NCBI RefSeq assembly: GCF_000006405.1
Contig: NW_003206658.1
Span: 1,280,501-1,309,575 of the forward strand
Direction: 5' to 3'
Length of the DNA stretch: 29,075 nucleotides
Source: Perkinsus marinus ATCC 50983
Taxonomy: Eukaryota > Perkinsozoa > Perkinsida > Perkinsidae
The stretch's first letter is position 1; every line of letters starts with the position of its first letter. Of this stretch, positions 9,383 through 18,700 are shown in pieces. A program made the position numbers and the translations under genes. The notes beneath the pieces are model-generated. The model worked only from the letters and a program-made list of their open reading frames with translations. It was not told the origin of the DNA and did not search any database.

Positions 9383-9842
9383 TGAACCTCATATCTAGCG
9401 TGACACTATAGGATAGGAGAACAAGTCTAAGAGATAAACAAATTAGTGTAAGAAGGGGACAGCGACACAATCACTTGGTCATGAAGAGTGTCATTGACGT
9501 CTGCTGAGATGCTCCACCGTATGCAGAGGACTCGGCAAGGAAGTCGTCACCATAACCAGCCTCGTATTCCAACATGATAACACAACTCCTCCAAGACTGG
9601 ACAGATATAGCTTAACCAAAGATAAGAACTCGATCGTCTATTCGTGAACCAAGGGGCAACCGTTGCGGTTGACAACGACACCATGTAGGGATGTTGCACA
9701 CATACTAATAGAGCCATGGCTATACAATTTCCAATATACATGAATACGTACAGCTGTGAATAGACCCGAGCGATACTGGCGCTGAGTTTTGCTCACTAAC
9801 ACACAACAACAAAGAGCAAGCACAGAAACAAAATGATGATCA
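9383..9842. other. Gap downstream of the Pus7 gene, no gene seen
   Basis: Several short frames on the minus strand (60-80 codons) but none with recognisable composition or splice sites. It includes the 3' flank of the Pus7/TruD gene. Confidence 0.45.
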
Positions 9843-11357
9843 TCATACGATCTCATCAGTGATATATGCTATCTTTCTCCATATACGTCTCAGCTCCTCT
9901 TCGCATTCACTAGGCAGTAGTAGACCGTCATGCCCCACGGATGGCTGATAGAAATTATGGCCCAACCATTCACGTACGAGAGCTGTGGCGAAGCACCCAG
10001 GTGGTAGGGAAAAGCTGACTTCGAGAGCGTCTTTCTGCGGCCTTGTCCATTTCAAGCCAGTGGGTCGAACAAGAACCTCCCTAGCCTCTTTTGCTGAGTT
10101 GCCTTTACCGTTAGAAGAGGAAATGTTGAATTCCCTCATGAGTTTATCAAGAAACTCGCCGGTCTTATTCTCAGGTTTCAAGCAACTGTTCACCGGCAGT
10201 GGGAGACACACATGACAAGCGACTGAGCTCTGCTTCTGTCCATCCCAAATGTAGGGGGGAAAGTGATGGACAGATCCACCAGGACCGTTGATAACCATAT
10301 CTCCCTCGATAGGGTTGGTGCCGAACTCATTCACTCTGAACTGGACCATGTAGTTCCACAGAAGGCTGTGCCAAGCGTGAACGTAAGTTGACCATTGCCG
10401 AGGGCTGATCGCCCTTTGCCAGTCGACGTCCTCTTGCTTTGCAGCTCTCGCGAGAAGCAGTCGCATTTCGTGACCTTCATAACCACTACTCAGAGATTCA
10501 TAAACACTACGAATGGCACCGTTGGTGAGCTTAAGTGCAGTCCATTCACGGCCTTTAGGGCAGAGGCCGATAAGCATCGCAACAACAGCTTCAAGCGGCT
10601 CCCCGTTTTCCAAGTAGCGACCGACTACAGGAGAGTTAAAACGAGGAGCACCAAAGCGTTGCAAACCAAAAAAATTGACGAAACCCGAGTCTCTGATCTT
10701 GGTGAGAACCTCATCGTGTTTAGAGTTGCCGACAATCCTCGGCTGTCCTACAAATGTCAACTTGAAGTGATTGCCTTCTAACGCTCCCCATGTGAGAGGC
10801 GCTCGTACTCCCACTGGATCTCCTAGTTCAAACGGAAGAGCTTCTCCTCGTCTTGATGCGAAAAACAAATTCTGAAAGTGAACTTGTGGTAGTGTTATAT
10901 ACTGCATAGTGTCAGCGCCTTTGTCCTTGCGACCAGCATAGGTGATCACTGCTGGATCGCATTTGGCGACTTCTGACATGATTCTAATACAAGTATCCGT
11001 TTCAATCTTCGTCTTGTGTAAAGTTAGTCGCACATAGGGCGCCGAGTTAACTTCATGTCCCAAACTATGTGGTAAAATATACTCGCAAAGATTTTTTTCC
11101 AGCTCGATCGGTGTGCCGTTGCTTTCCAGTGGTATTTCTCGAACAACGAAGTGCTCTGGAGCCAGCGTGAAGTCAACCTTTTCGTGTTGCATATCGTAAC
11201 CATGACGTGACCAGATGAGGTTACCCTCGAAGGGCCGCTCATGGTCGGACAATACAGTGTCAGTGCACATTCCTAGTAGTTTGTGTAGTTCACGAGAGCC
11301 CGCAAGCTTACTCGAAGTGGCCGACGCCAGGCGAACGAAATACTTAGTATTTAGCAT
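9843..11357 (-). CDS. PUS7: tRNA pseudouridine synthase, Pus7/TruD family
   Basis: A single exon of 504 codons from the ATG at 11357. The TruD family isomerises uridine to pseudouridine in tRNA (Pus7 also acts on other RNAs). Visible family marks: the DFTLAPEHFVVREIP block near residues 62-76; AGRKDKGADTMQ with the presumed catalytic Asp at about 145; NFFGLQRFG at about 228-236, the typical F-G-x-Q-R-F-G motif; and the C-terminal VSFSLPPGCFATALVREWL block characteristic of Pus7-type enzymes. At 504 residues it is shorter than fungal and animal Pus7. The frame stays open upstream to 11435 without an ATG and contains a GTAAGA donor-like sequence near 11420, so a 5' leader intron or an upstream coding exon is possible. 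No obvious targeting signal. Family call is firm; the start is less so. Confidence 0.92.
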   Translation of the reverse strand: MLNTKYFVRLASATSSKLAGSRELHKLLGMCTDTVLSDHERPFEGNLIWSRHGYDMQHEKVDFTLAPEHFVVREIPLESNGTPIELEKNLCEYILPHSLGHEVNSAPYVRLTLHKTKIETDTCIRIMSEVAKCDPAVITYAGRKDKGADTMQYITLPQVHFQNLFFASRRGEALPFELGDPVGVRAPLTWGALEGNHFKLTFVGQPRIVGNSKHDEVLTKIRDSGFVNFFGLQRFGAPRFNSPVVGRYLENGEPLEAVVAMLIGLCPKGREWTALKLTNGAIRSVYESLSSGYEGHEMRLLLARAAKQEDVDWQRAISPRQWSTYVHAWHSLLWNYMVQFRVNEFGTNPIEGDMVINGPGGSVHHFPPYIWDGQKQSSVACHVCLPLPVNSCLKPENKTGEFLDKLMREFNISSSNGKGNSAKEAREVLVRPTGLKWTRPQKDALEVSFSLPPGCFATALVREWLGHNFYQPSVGHDGLLLPSECEEELRRIWRKIAYITDEIV

Positions 11358-11751
11358 GAACAACGAAGCTAGAAGTTCACTCCAACCAGACGAGCCGATT
11401 GACGCAAAATAATAACTCTTACCGAGAAAGGACAATCGTGATGAACAGCGATCAAATAATCAATTAATTAGCTACCACTCCCCCTTCAACACAGTCCCCA
11501 TCAGAAGGTTAGCACTTGGCGACTATAAACGCAAGAGTCATGAGAGTCGACGCGCCAGGGCTTATCGAACCACTGACGGCTTAAATGTATTCAGTACATG
11601 TATGGACGCTGAGATGAACGATACACTAATTGCGAGATCAGACGTCGGATAATACAGCACTTGGGTTGAGATGTGCGAAAGGAGTGGTATGGGCAATAAT
11701 CATCAATATATGCAACTCAATGCTACATATCAACGAAAACAGCGAATTATG
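11358..11751. other. Gap between two minus-strand genes
   Basis: Holds the 5' flank of the Pus7 gene and the 3' flank of the next gene upstream. A donor-like TCTCG/GTAAGAG sits at about 11420 on the minus strand. Otherwise nothing recognisable. Confidence 0.4.
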
Positions 11752-12809
11752 CTAACTCGATGCGACCGTAAGTAGAGAGTCAGTGGCCTCGAGACGAAAG
11801 GCACATAGGCACGTTCGCTTAGTGAAATCGGTGACGAAAATATCAGTCTGGCGTCCCTTAGAAAACGCCAACTTTGAGAATAGGTACTTAACGATACGCA
11901 TGCTGAATATATCAATACATAAATCAACGACCTTCGCTCCGCTAACGGGATGAGTGTACCTGCGATATTCGTTGTGGTACTCAGCTGTCAAGACTAGCCC
12001 TACTTTCGCATCGAGCAAGCTTCCTTACCAAACGCCTTAGCGACTGGATCAGCATCCTTAGGGCCCTTCACAGGCAAGTGTCTCAAAGCTGAACCCGCTG
12101 GTTGAAGGACGAATGCCAGGTCAGTCTCTAGCAGTCGCATTAGGTCAGAATCGTTGGTGTCGGCGTCGCCAAGGAGAGTGTCCAACGACGATAAGTCGGC
12201 GAATTTGTGCAGTGTACTTATCTGAGCGCTCAAGCGTCCACGATGGACCGTATCGAGTTTGAGAGGACTTACTTCGACATCGCCGCAGGAAAGCGAAAAG
12301 ACCAAGTAGGCTGAAATAGGAGAAGTCATTGAGACTATCTCTGGGAAGCGTTGGGTCAACATTCCCCCCTTAGAGACGGCGAGTGGCTGCGCTGGCGCAC
12401 GCACCACTGATCCAACCTGCTATGCGAATGTCAAGTGAATGCGACGAAGAGTAGTTGATACTCACGACGTTGGTCAGTAGTTTGATCTGGCCGCCCATTT
12501 CCCGACCATGGCGACCCTCAGAGACGTTAGCAGTCTGGACGTAGTCTACTGAGTAGGGACTACTGCGGAGGTGGCGATGGGCGGCTTGACGGGAGCGCAC
12601 CGGTGAGGCCTCTGATTTGGGTGAACTTAGATCTGCATTGAGTCCGCAAGACGAGACACACCATTCGAATAGCAGCAGAAACGTATCGAGCTGTTCTCAC
12701 CGGAGCCGGCAATGGTTTCGTTTTCTTCACTTGAAGTTTTACTGGAAGAAGTAGTGTTGTTGTTGTTATGGTGAACCTCAGTGCGTCGAAAGTTGCGACC
12801 GAGAAGCAT
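11752..12809 (-). CDS. Uncharacterised protein, four exons
   Basis: Model with consistent phases: 12809-12701, 12632-12466, 12416-12029 and 12002-11752 (stop TAG), 304 residues. The first ATG in frame is at 12809; the frame is open a little further only through a GTG. Residues about 10-60 are low in complexity, with a run of asparagines and many serines. The middle exon encodes a folded-looking region (SPISAYLVFSLSCGDVEVSP, DTLLGDADTNDSDLMRLLET). The last exon is richer in hydrophobic and basic residues (VVDLCIDIFSMRIVKYLF). Donors GTGAGA, GTGAGT and GTAAGG are good. The last intron would be only 26 nt (12003-12028); without it the protein stops nine residues later. Family not recognised. Confidence 0.5.
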
Positions 12810-13148
12810 TAGTCCTTGGACTGGGGTGAACACACAAGGATGTCTGAAGTCCAGATCGAGAGACGCCCAGTCCCGCTAAGGTCAGATTGAGACTTTTCTT
12901 AATAACGAAGAATATATGATTTCGTTTTTCTACTCTAGTGCACCGGCCGAAATCTTCTAACGTATCCTTCTAGCGACTTCCGCTGAAAAATGAAGAGTTT
13001 CATCTCAGGCGACAGAATAAGCGGTTAAAGTAGCGCACGCCCAACTGATCGATAACAATTTATCGCCAATGTTGCGAGTGAGCGATGGATTCTTCTTCAA
13101 TTTCTCTTGGGAAATGGCTTATAAATTGGCCCAACTCTGATGATCTCC

Positions 13149-13457
13149 CTACACCAGTACATCCTCTTTGGTGTTGTCAAAACTTACATCATTGATAGTA
13201 GTCGGTGTGTTTCTTGTGGTAAAGTAGAAAATCCAAGGTGAAAACCAGATCGAGCCAGACAACACCTGTTTGAAACTCGACGGATCGACCGGATGCTCGG
13301 GTTGATGTAAGGGTGTTATACGAAGCGAATTTATTTCTGGATCTCGTCCTTCTTTGGATTTCGCAATTAACCTGTGTACTGAGTTTTGATATTGTCCAGC
13401 TATTTCATCAGAACTTTGATTCATCATAAACAGCCGATAGATATCTAAAGAATGCAT
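13149..13457 (-). CDS. Possible small protein
   Basis: A 102-codon frame from an ATG. The sequence has mixed composition (NQSSDEIAGQYQNSVHRLI, FKQVLSGSIWFSPWIFYF, DVSFDNTKEDVLV) and looks more protein-like than the other stray frames in the area, but there is no motif and no splice or context support. It may be one exon of a larger gene or a chance frame. Confidence 0.25.
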   Translation of the reverse strand: MHSLDIYRLFMMNQSSDEIAGQYQNSVHRLIAKSKEGRDPEINSLRITPLHQPEHPVDPSSFKQVLSGSIWFSPWIFYFTTRNTPTTINDVSFDNTKEDVLV

Positions 13458-13584
13458 TTTTCAAAGAAGTGGGAATAGTAAACGTGGGAATAAAGTAATA
13501 GTAAGTGGGAATCAAATTGAATAGGAAACGTAGACACGTTTGGCCCGACAACTGTCTCCAGCTGATGAATTGATACGACTCAGA

Positions 13585-13971
13585 ATGGCATCTCAAAACG
13601 ATACTGACGAGTACTGGACGATATCAACAGGTGTGGCATGTCGCAACGGATGGAGTTGCAGAGAATGCAAAGGAGCTATAGTTAAAGGCACTCCGCTTGT
13701 CTGCAGAGACGGACGGAAACTGCGTTTCATGTACCCCCTAGTTGACAGCTGTTTGGCGATGTCAGAGTGGGCAGGTATCATCCATGGTGCTTCAGCGGAT
13801 ACTCTGATGTGCGAACACAACCTGCTAACATACGGTAGGACCCCGAATGATGGTCATCTCGGACCATTCAATCTCAGGGACATCCAAGGCAAGTACCCGA
13901 ACTTGAGTCGAGAGGCGCCGAAAGAGAAAGGACACGGCAAATGGTCAACTTCCTGTGGCTATGTCGGTTAA
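13585..13971 (+). CDS. Small Cys-containing protein, weakly PARP-finger-like
   Basis: An ATG at 13585 gives 128 residues; the frame is open for a few codons upstream without ATG. The segment GWSCRECKGAIVKGTPLVC, then RDGRKLRF and a later DSC, resembles the start of PARP-type zinc fingers (C-x2-C, KG, basic/aromatic stretch), but the His expected before the final Cys is not in the usual place. The C-terminal half (FNLRDIQGKYPNL, HGKWSTSCGYVG) is not recognised. A CAG lies just before the ATG, so an upstream exon is possible. Function unknown; DNA-end binding would be speculation. Confidence 0.45.
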   Translation: MASQNDTDEYWTISTGVACRNGWSCRECKGAIVKGTPLVCRDGRKLRFMYPLVDSCLAMSEWAGIIHGASADTLMCEHNLLTYGRTPNDGHLGPFNLRDIQGKYPNLSREAPKEKGHGKWSTSCGYVG

Positions 13972-14949
13972 ACACAATAGAGTCGTTCAAGTATTCAATA
14001 TACGTGAGGATGGGCGATTGATGCCAGCTTAGAGTAGATGGCTGGTGGGAGCTCATAGGTCTGCTGCCGGACCTTGTCCTGGCATCTCAAACCGGTATCG
14101 TCGTTGTGATAGGCGTCCCTGATTGCTGCCACTCGCAGCCTGCGAGACTCGGCACAGGAATATCGGGGATCTGTTGTTTCCAGAGGCCATCGCCGCTGAT
14201 TTGAAGATCCTTGTTGTATATTATCGGAGAGGAGGGCGGCAGTGGAGTAGCAATAGTGGCTTATGAGTAGACGAAGCCATGTGAAGCTGACTCAGAGAGA
14301 TGCATTGTCGACTACACGATAGTAATGGATTGTTCCTGAGTAGCTTGATTCATTTATGCGAGGTGGGATGATAGGGGAGAGTACATTGAGACAGTTTTCT
14401 ACTCATTCAGTTTAGTAAACTGATATTATCTCTCGGGAACACCGCTCGCGCTCCAGTGTATCAAATCCTCTGAGGAGCCTCATTGTTTCAGAGGGCTTGT
14501 CGTTCTAGAAGGTTCTGGTTTAGTATATTGACTGAGACAGTTATGTAGATAGATCAACTAGAGTTCGGTCATTTAGAGGTGCACAAGGCGGAGTCGGCCA
14601 TAGGGAAATAGAAGGTTAGTACAGAATACAAGCTTGCATCAGTAGTGGGATTACGATATACGCTTGAACAATATACTTAGAAGTACTACTGAGCCTTGCC
14701 ACATACGGTGAAGACAAGGTGGGAAATGATGTATCCAACGGAGTGGTGTTGGTTAGCATCATTATCACTTACAGTCTCAATGTGTCCCCTCCCCCTTAGC
14801 ATGCTATTTGACTGTCATCACTAACAGTCCCTGCATCGTGTTGATGATGGCTGCTGCTGCTATCATCGTCGTCATCGTATTGTGGTGTTGGTATATTTGT
14901 TAATTAATAATACGGTGGGAGGAGGTAGTGTTGGGTGCTTTAATCGATC
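13972..14949. other. Gene-poor stretch
   Basis: About one kilobase with stops in all frames and no recognisable repeat of families A or B. A short trinucleotide-rich run (GCTGCTGCT, ATCATCGTCGTCATC) lies at 14845-14880. Confidence 0.5.
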
Positions 14950-14954
14950 ACTTC

Positions 14955-15190
14955 AGTTGGGTCGGCTATGCCACAGCTCCGAGATATGCCTTAGTACAAT
15001 GGATTCCTCGGAGTGGGGTGGCCATGCCACAACCCCAAGATGTGCCTTAGTACAATGGATTCCTCTGAGTGGGGTGGCTATGCCACAACCCCAAAGATAT
15101 GCAGTCAGTTCCTGTGAACGGGGCAGCTATGCCACACCCCCTCAGTACAATGGATTCGTCTGGGTGGGGCCGCTATGCCGTACCGCATAC
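14955..15190 (+). repeat. Tandem array of about 45-57-bp palindromic units
   Basis: The block GGGGTGGCTATGCCACAACC recurs with its flanks (TTAGTACAATGGATTCCTC) at about 14964, 15021, 15077, 15126 and 15172, with spacings of about 57, 56, 49 and 46 bp. Each unit holds an imperfect inverted repeat GGGGTGGC ... GCCACAACCCC. The open frame that runs through it is most likely a by-product. Confidence 0.78.
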
Positions 15191-15726
15191 GGACCACCTG
15201 ATTTCACTCCTCCCTCAGAGTAGTATCCCCTGCTGAGCTACATTTACTCGAGTCGCCACCGAGCTACTCTGCCCACCCTATTCAATGGCCAACGACAGAG
15301 TTGAGTCGATGCTGTGTTGGGGGACTCTTGGCACCGTCCCGCCTCGGTAGGAATATCATCAGTAGGTGGAGGTCGCTTGGACCAGTAGGGCTGCTTTGAG
15401 GATGAGTTTAATGATGTATTCCGATCGATTCTATGGTAAAAGTATGCTAAAGTATGGGTGGTCGACCCCAAAAGCTGAACCAATTTCTTAAGCATGTTGT
15501 GTCGAGCTAATCCTACTTAATTTCGGGGATGATCGGTTCGACAGGATCGAATAACTTCATTGGGGAGTAGAGCTAGTGATAGACGGGTAGAGGTTTCGAT
15601 TAGTATGCGATTCGTGCATGCGTGCAAATTGTGGTCAAGAAATGGCGACGTCACTTGCATTCAATACGTCTGGGTACTCGAACCTAATCAATAAAGGAAG
15701 GCTCAGCGGACTTGTCAGCTCTGTCG
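15191..15726. other. Upstream region of the helicase gene
   Basis: No gene supported. It should contain the promoter and 5' leader of the helicase gene; no confident element seen. Confidence 0.4.
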
Positions 15727-18700
15727 ATGGCGCCATCATGTCACTTCTACGGCCGAGGCAACTGCCGCAATGGGGAGTCCTGTCGCTTCTCTCACGAGCC
15801 GTCGAAGGAGAGTAAGCCTGTTCCCGAGAAAGATGTCATCAACTCCTTGACCGACGCCAATCGCTTCTTGAGGAGCATAAACAAGCATAAGAACACCGAT
15901 GTGGTGCTGGGAAAGGTCCATGATCTCCGAGACAAGCTCAATACTTTCATTCGTGAACTTGCCCATGCGGAACTGCGGATTTTATTTGAAGTATTGGGCA
16001 GATGCGCTGTTGCATTCGACAAAGGCGCGTACGAAGAAGTCATAAGAAGCCTGAGCGCTAATGTGATTATGTCAATACCGCCGTTTGTGAGCCAGCTTAT
16101 GTCACCAATAGGGTTGGTCAGCTGTATGCGCGTGCTGGTGGAGGTGGGGAGGGTCGACCCGGTGGCAGCAGCGCTAATCCCGGTAGAGTTGTTGGCGAGC
16201 CGCGCTGAGGTCCTGGCTTGCACAGAGGAGCTTACTGAGGTTCATCTGAGGCAAATTCAATTTTATAAGAGCGGTGGGGCGTTGAGGAATTTCAAGGCGA
16301 GTCGTGACCGCAGGCACCCAGCCGAGCTGAATTCGGATGAGGAGGAGCTCTACGAGGCGCTTATGATGGAAGAGCGTCTCATGCCATCTCTGGCCGAGAT
16401 CACTGATGACGGGGGGCAGTTGGAGGCTCTGAGGAAGCTGAAGAACCGCGAGGCAGAAAAATGGGGGTCTTCTAGCCCAGCTGAAGTGCTCTTGTACAGA
16501 GCTACTCACTACTACTGTTTGCGACAGGAGTTTCTGGTGCCGCTGAAGGAGGCCTTGGTCCACTCTTTAGGTTTGGTGACTGATTCTGGTATTCCTCCAA
16601 AGGCGATGTGCTACAGTCATGTGACGGCGTTAAGGCAGCCGTTCGGGGTGTCTGGTACCACTGAGGCCTTCATCCAAGTCCGCTTCGTCTGCCCTCGACC
16701 AGTCGACTTCACTCTTGGCAGTCATCTCATCTACGGCTCTCTGGTGGTCCTCTTCAGGACGTCTACCGGCACCCCCTTTGGCGAGCCTGACTCGGAGTCG
16801 TTGGTATATGCTACTGTCGAGAACTTCGACCTACGCCGAACAGGTGGTATGCGCTCTAATAGCGGCACGGTTGGTCTGTCCTTCGACGATGACAATTTTC
16901 GCCGTTTCCAGTTTGACGCCGAATACTGCATGCTGGAGAGCCCCGACTACTTCATGGCCAAGCGCCCCGTATTCGACTTCTTGCGCAATGAGGATCTACT
17001 GCGTGGCATGCCTCTATTGCCTGCTGTGCTCGGCACGGTTGAGCCCAGTGTCGATCCACCGCCGTACCAGATGGGATCGAAGGTGGACCTGTCACCGCTG
17101 TACGTGGGAGCTGGAGAGGGCACGGTCGTGGGTGACCCGCTGAAGCCCTGGCCGAAGCTCACTGGCAAGCCTATCGAGTTGGATGCAGCTCAGCAGGAGG
17201 CCTTGAAACACATCCTGAAGACTCCGGTGGCGATTGTGCAGGGTGAGCAGCTGATGAGTGTTGGATGCTCTACTTCTTGATCGGTCATCTCAGGTCCTCC
17301 CGGTACTGGCAAGAGCTACCTTGGAGTGAAGTTTGCCCGAATCGCGAGGGGAGTGTTGGACTTCAAGCACTACGAGGAGCCGATATTAGCGGTGACTCTC
17401 ACCAACCATGCCTTAGACCAGTTCCTTGTCGACCTCCTGCCCTACATGGAAGGTAAGATAGTGCGATTCGGTGGCCGATCGCAGACGGAGAATGAGGAGC
17501 TACAGCGATGCCATCCTCGGTTCAAGTCTAAAGAGACCCGAGATGAATACCAAAAACGGAAGAAATTCCGCGACAAGTTGTTTGGCATTCGCCAGACTTT
17601 GAATTCTGTCGTGGCCCTCTACCAAGGAGGAGATGCCCAGCAGCTGTGCGCTCTCGCCTATATACCGTTGAGTCTATTCCGGAAGATCCTAAGGCCCCCA
17701 GGGTGGAAAACGAGTTTTGCAAAATTGGGTTTCCACGCAGCTGAATTTGCGCTGATGGCGTTGAGAGCGTGGCTCTCGAACGAGGAGGAAGATCTGGCCC
17801 ACCGAGAGAAGGAGTTGATGCAACGTTGGGGAATCAAAATGGACAACCACAGTCGCCGTGTTAGAACTGCTAATCGCTTTTGGGCTCCCGGTGGGTACTC
17901 CCGTCAACGTACGTTTGGGTCTTTACCAGAGGAGGTTCGTCGAGGATTGATGAAGATGATGGTCACTGGTGCCGACAAAGAGGTGAGGAGGCTGTTCGAG
18001 CATGCCATACCGGAGCCGGAGGAGGAGGACGGGGATGGCGAGGAAGGCGAGGAAATCGATCTGGATAGAATACAGTTGATTGAAGGAGAGCGTCAGTTCG
18101 ATGAGTTGGGTGGCGTTGAGGAAATGCAAGATGAGCAAGATGGGGTGGTGGCACCAGTAGAGGAGGGCGCGATGGACCGGCCTCTGTATGACGACTGTGA
18201 TAATGTGAGGATCAGTAAGGAGTGGAGGAGCGACTTCTCGATGGCTGTGGTTTTGCAGAGACGGATACGGTCGAAATTGGAAGAGTCTTTGAATGCTAAG
18301 ATCGTTGCTGCTGCGTGCCATAATGGTGTGCATGAGGCTGGCAAGAAAGCTGTTCGTGGAGGGAGTCGTCGTGATAAGAGAGGGGTTTTGGAGGCTGTAG
18401 GAGCGGCACTGGAAGGCCCGATGAAGGCAAGACTACATCAGCTGTATGCAGACGGACGGGATATGGCTAAGTCGTATGCACAGCAGAGGAAGGCTCTGGC
18501 TCTACGGGCGTGTCGGGGAGCTAAGCTCGTTGGGATGACCAGCACGTACGCGGCGTTGAATAGAGACCTCCTGCATAGGCTGGGCCCGAGGGTGGTGGTC
18601 ATTGAGGAGGCGGGGGAGCTCTTGGAGTGTCAGCTCGTCGCGAGTTTGTCGTCGCCGAATTTGCAGCATTTGGTTATGATTGGCGACCATCAGCAGTTGA

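Noticed and set aside
10395-10781. 128-codon plus-strand ORF opposite the Pus7 gene
   Set aside because: Antisense to conserved Pus7 sequence, no features of its own.
14882-15223. 113-codon ORF over the palindromic tandem array
   Set aside because: The frame follows the repeat units and shows no domain; unit lengths are not all multiples of three.
16715-17143. 142-codon plus-strand ORF inside the first helicase exon
   Set aside because: Out of frame with the helicase; composition typical of a shadow frame.
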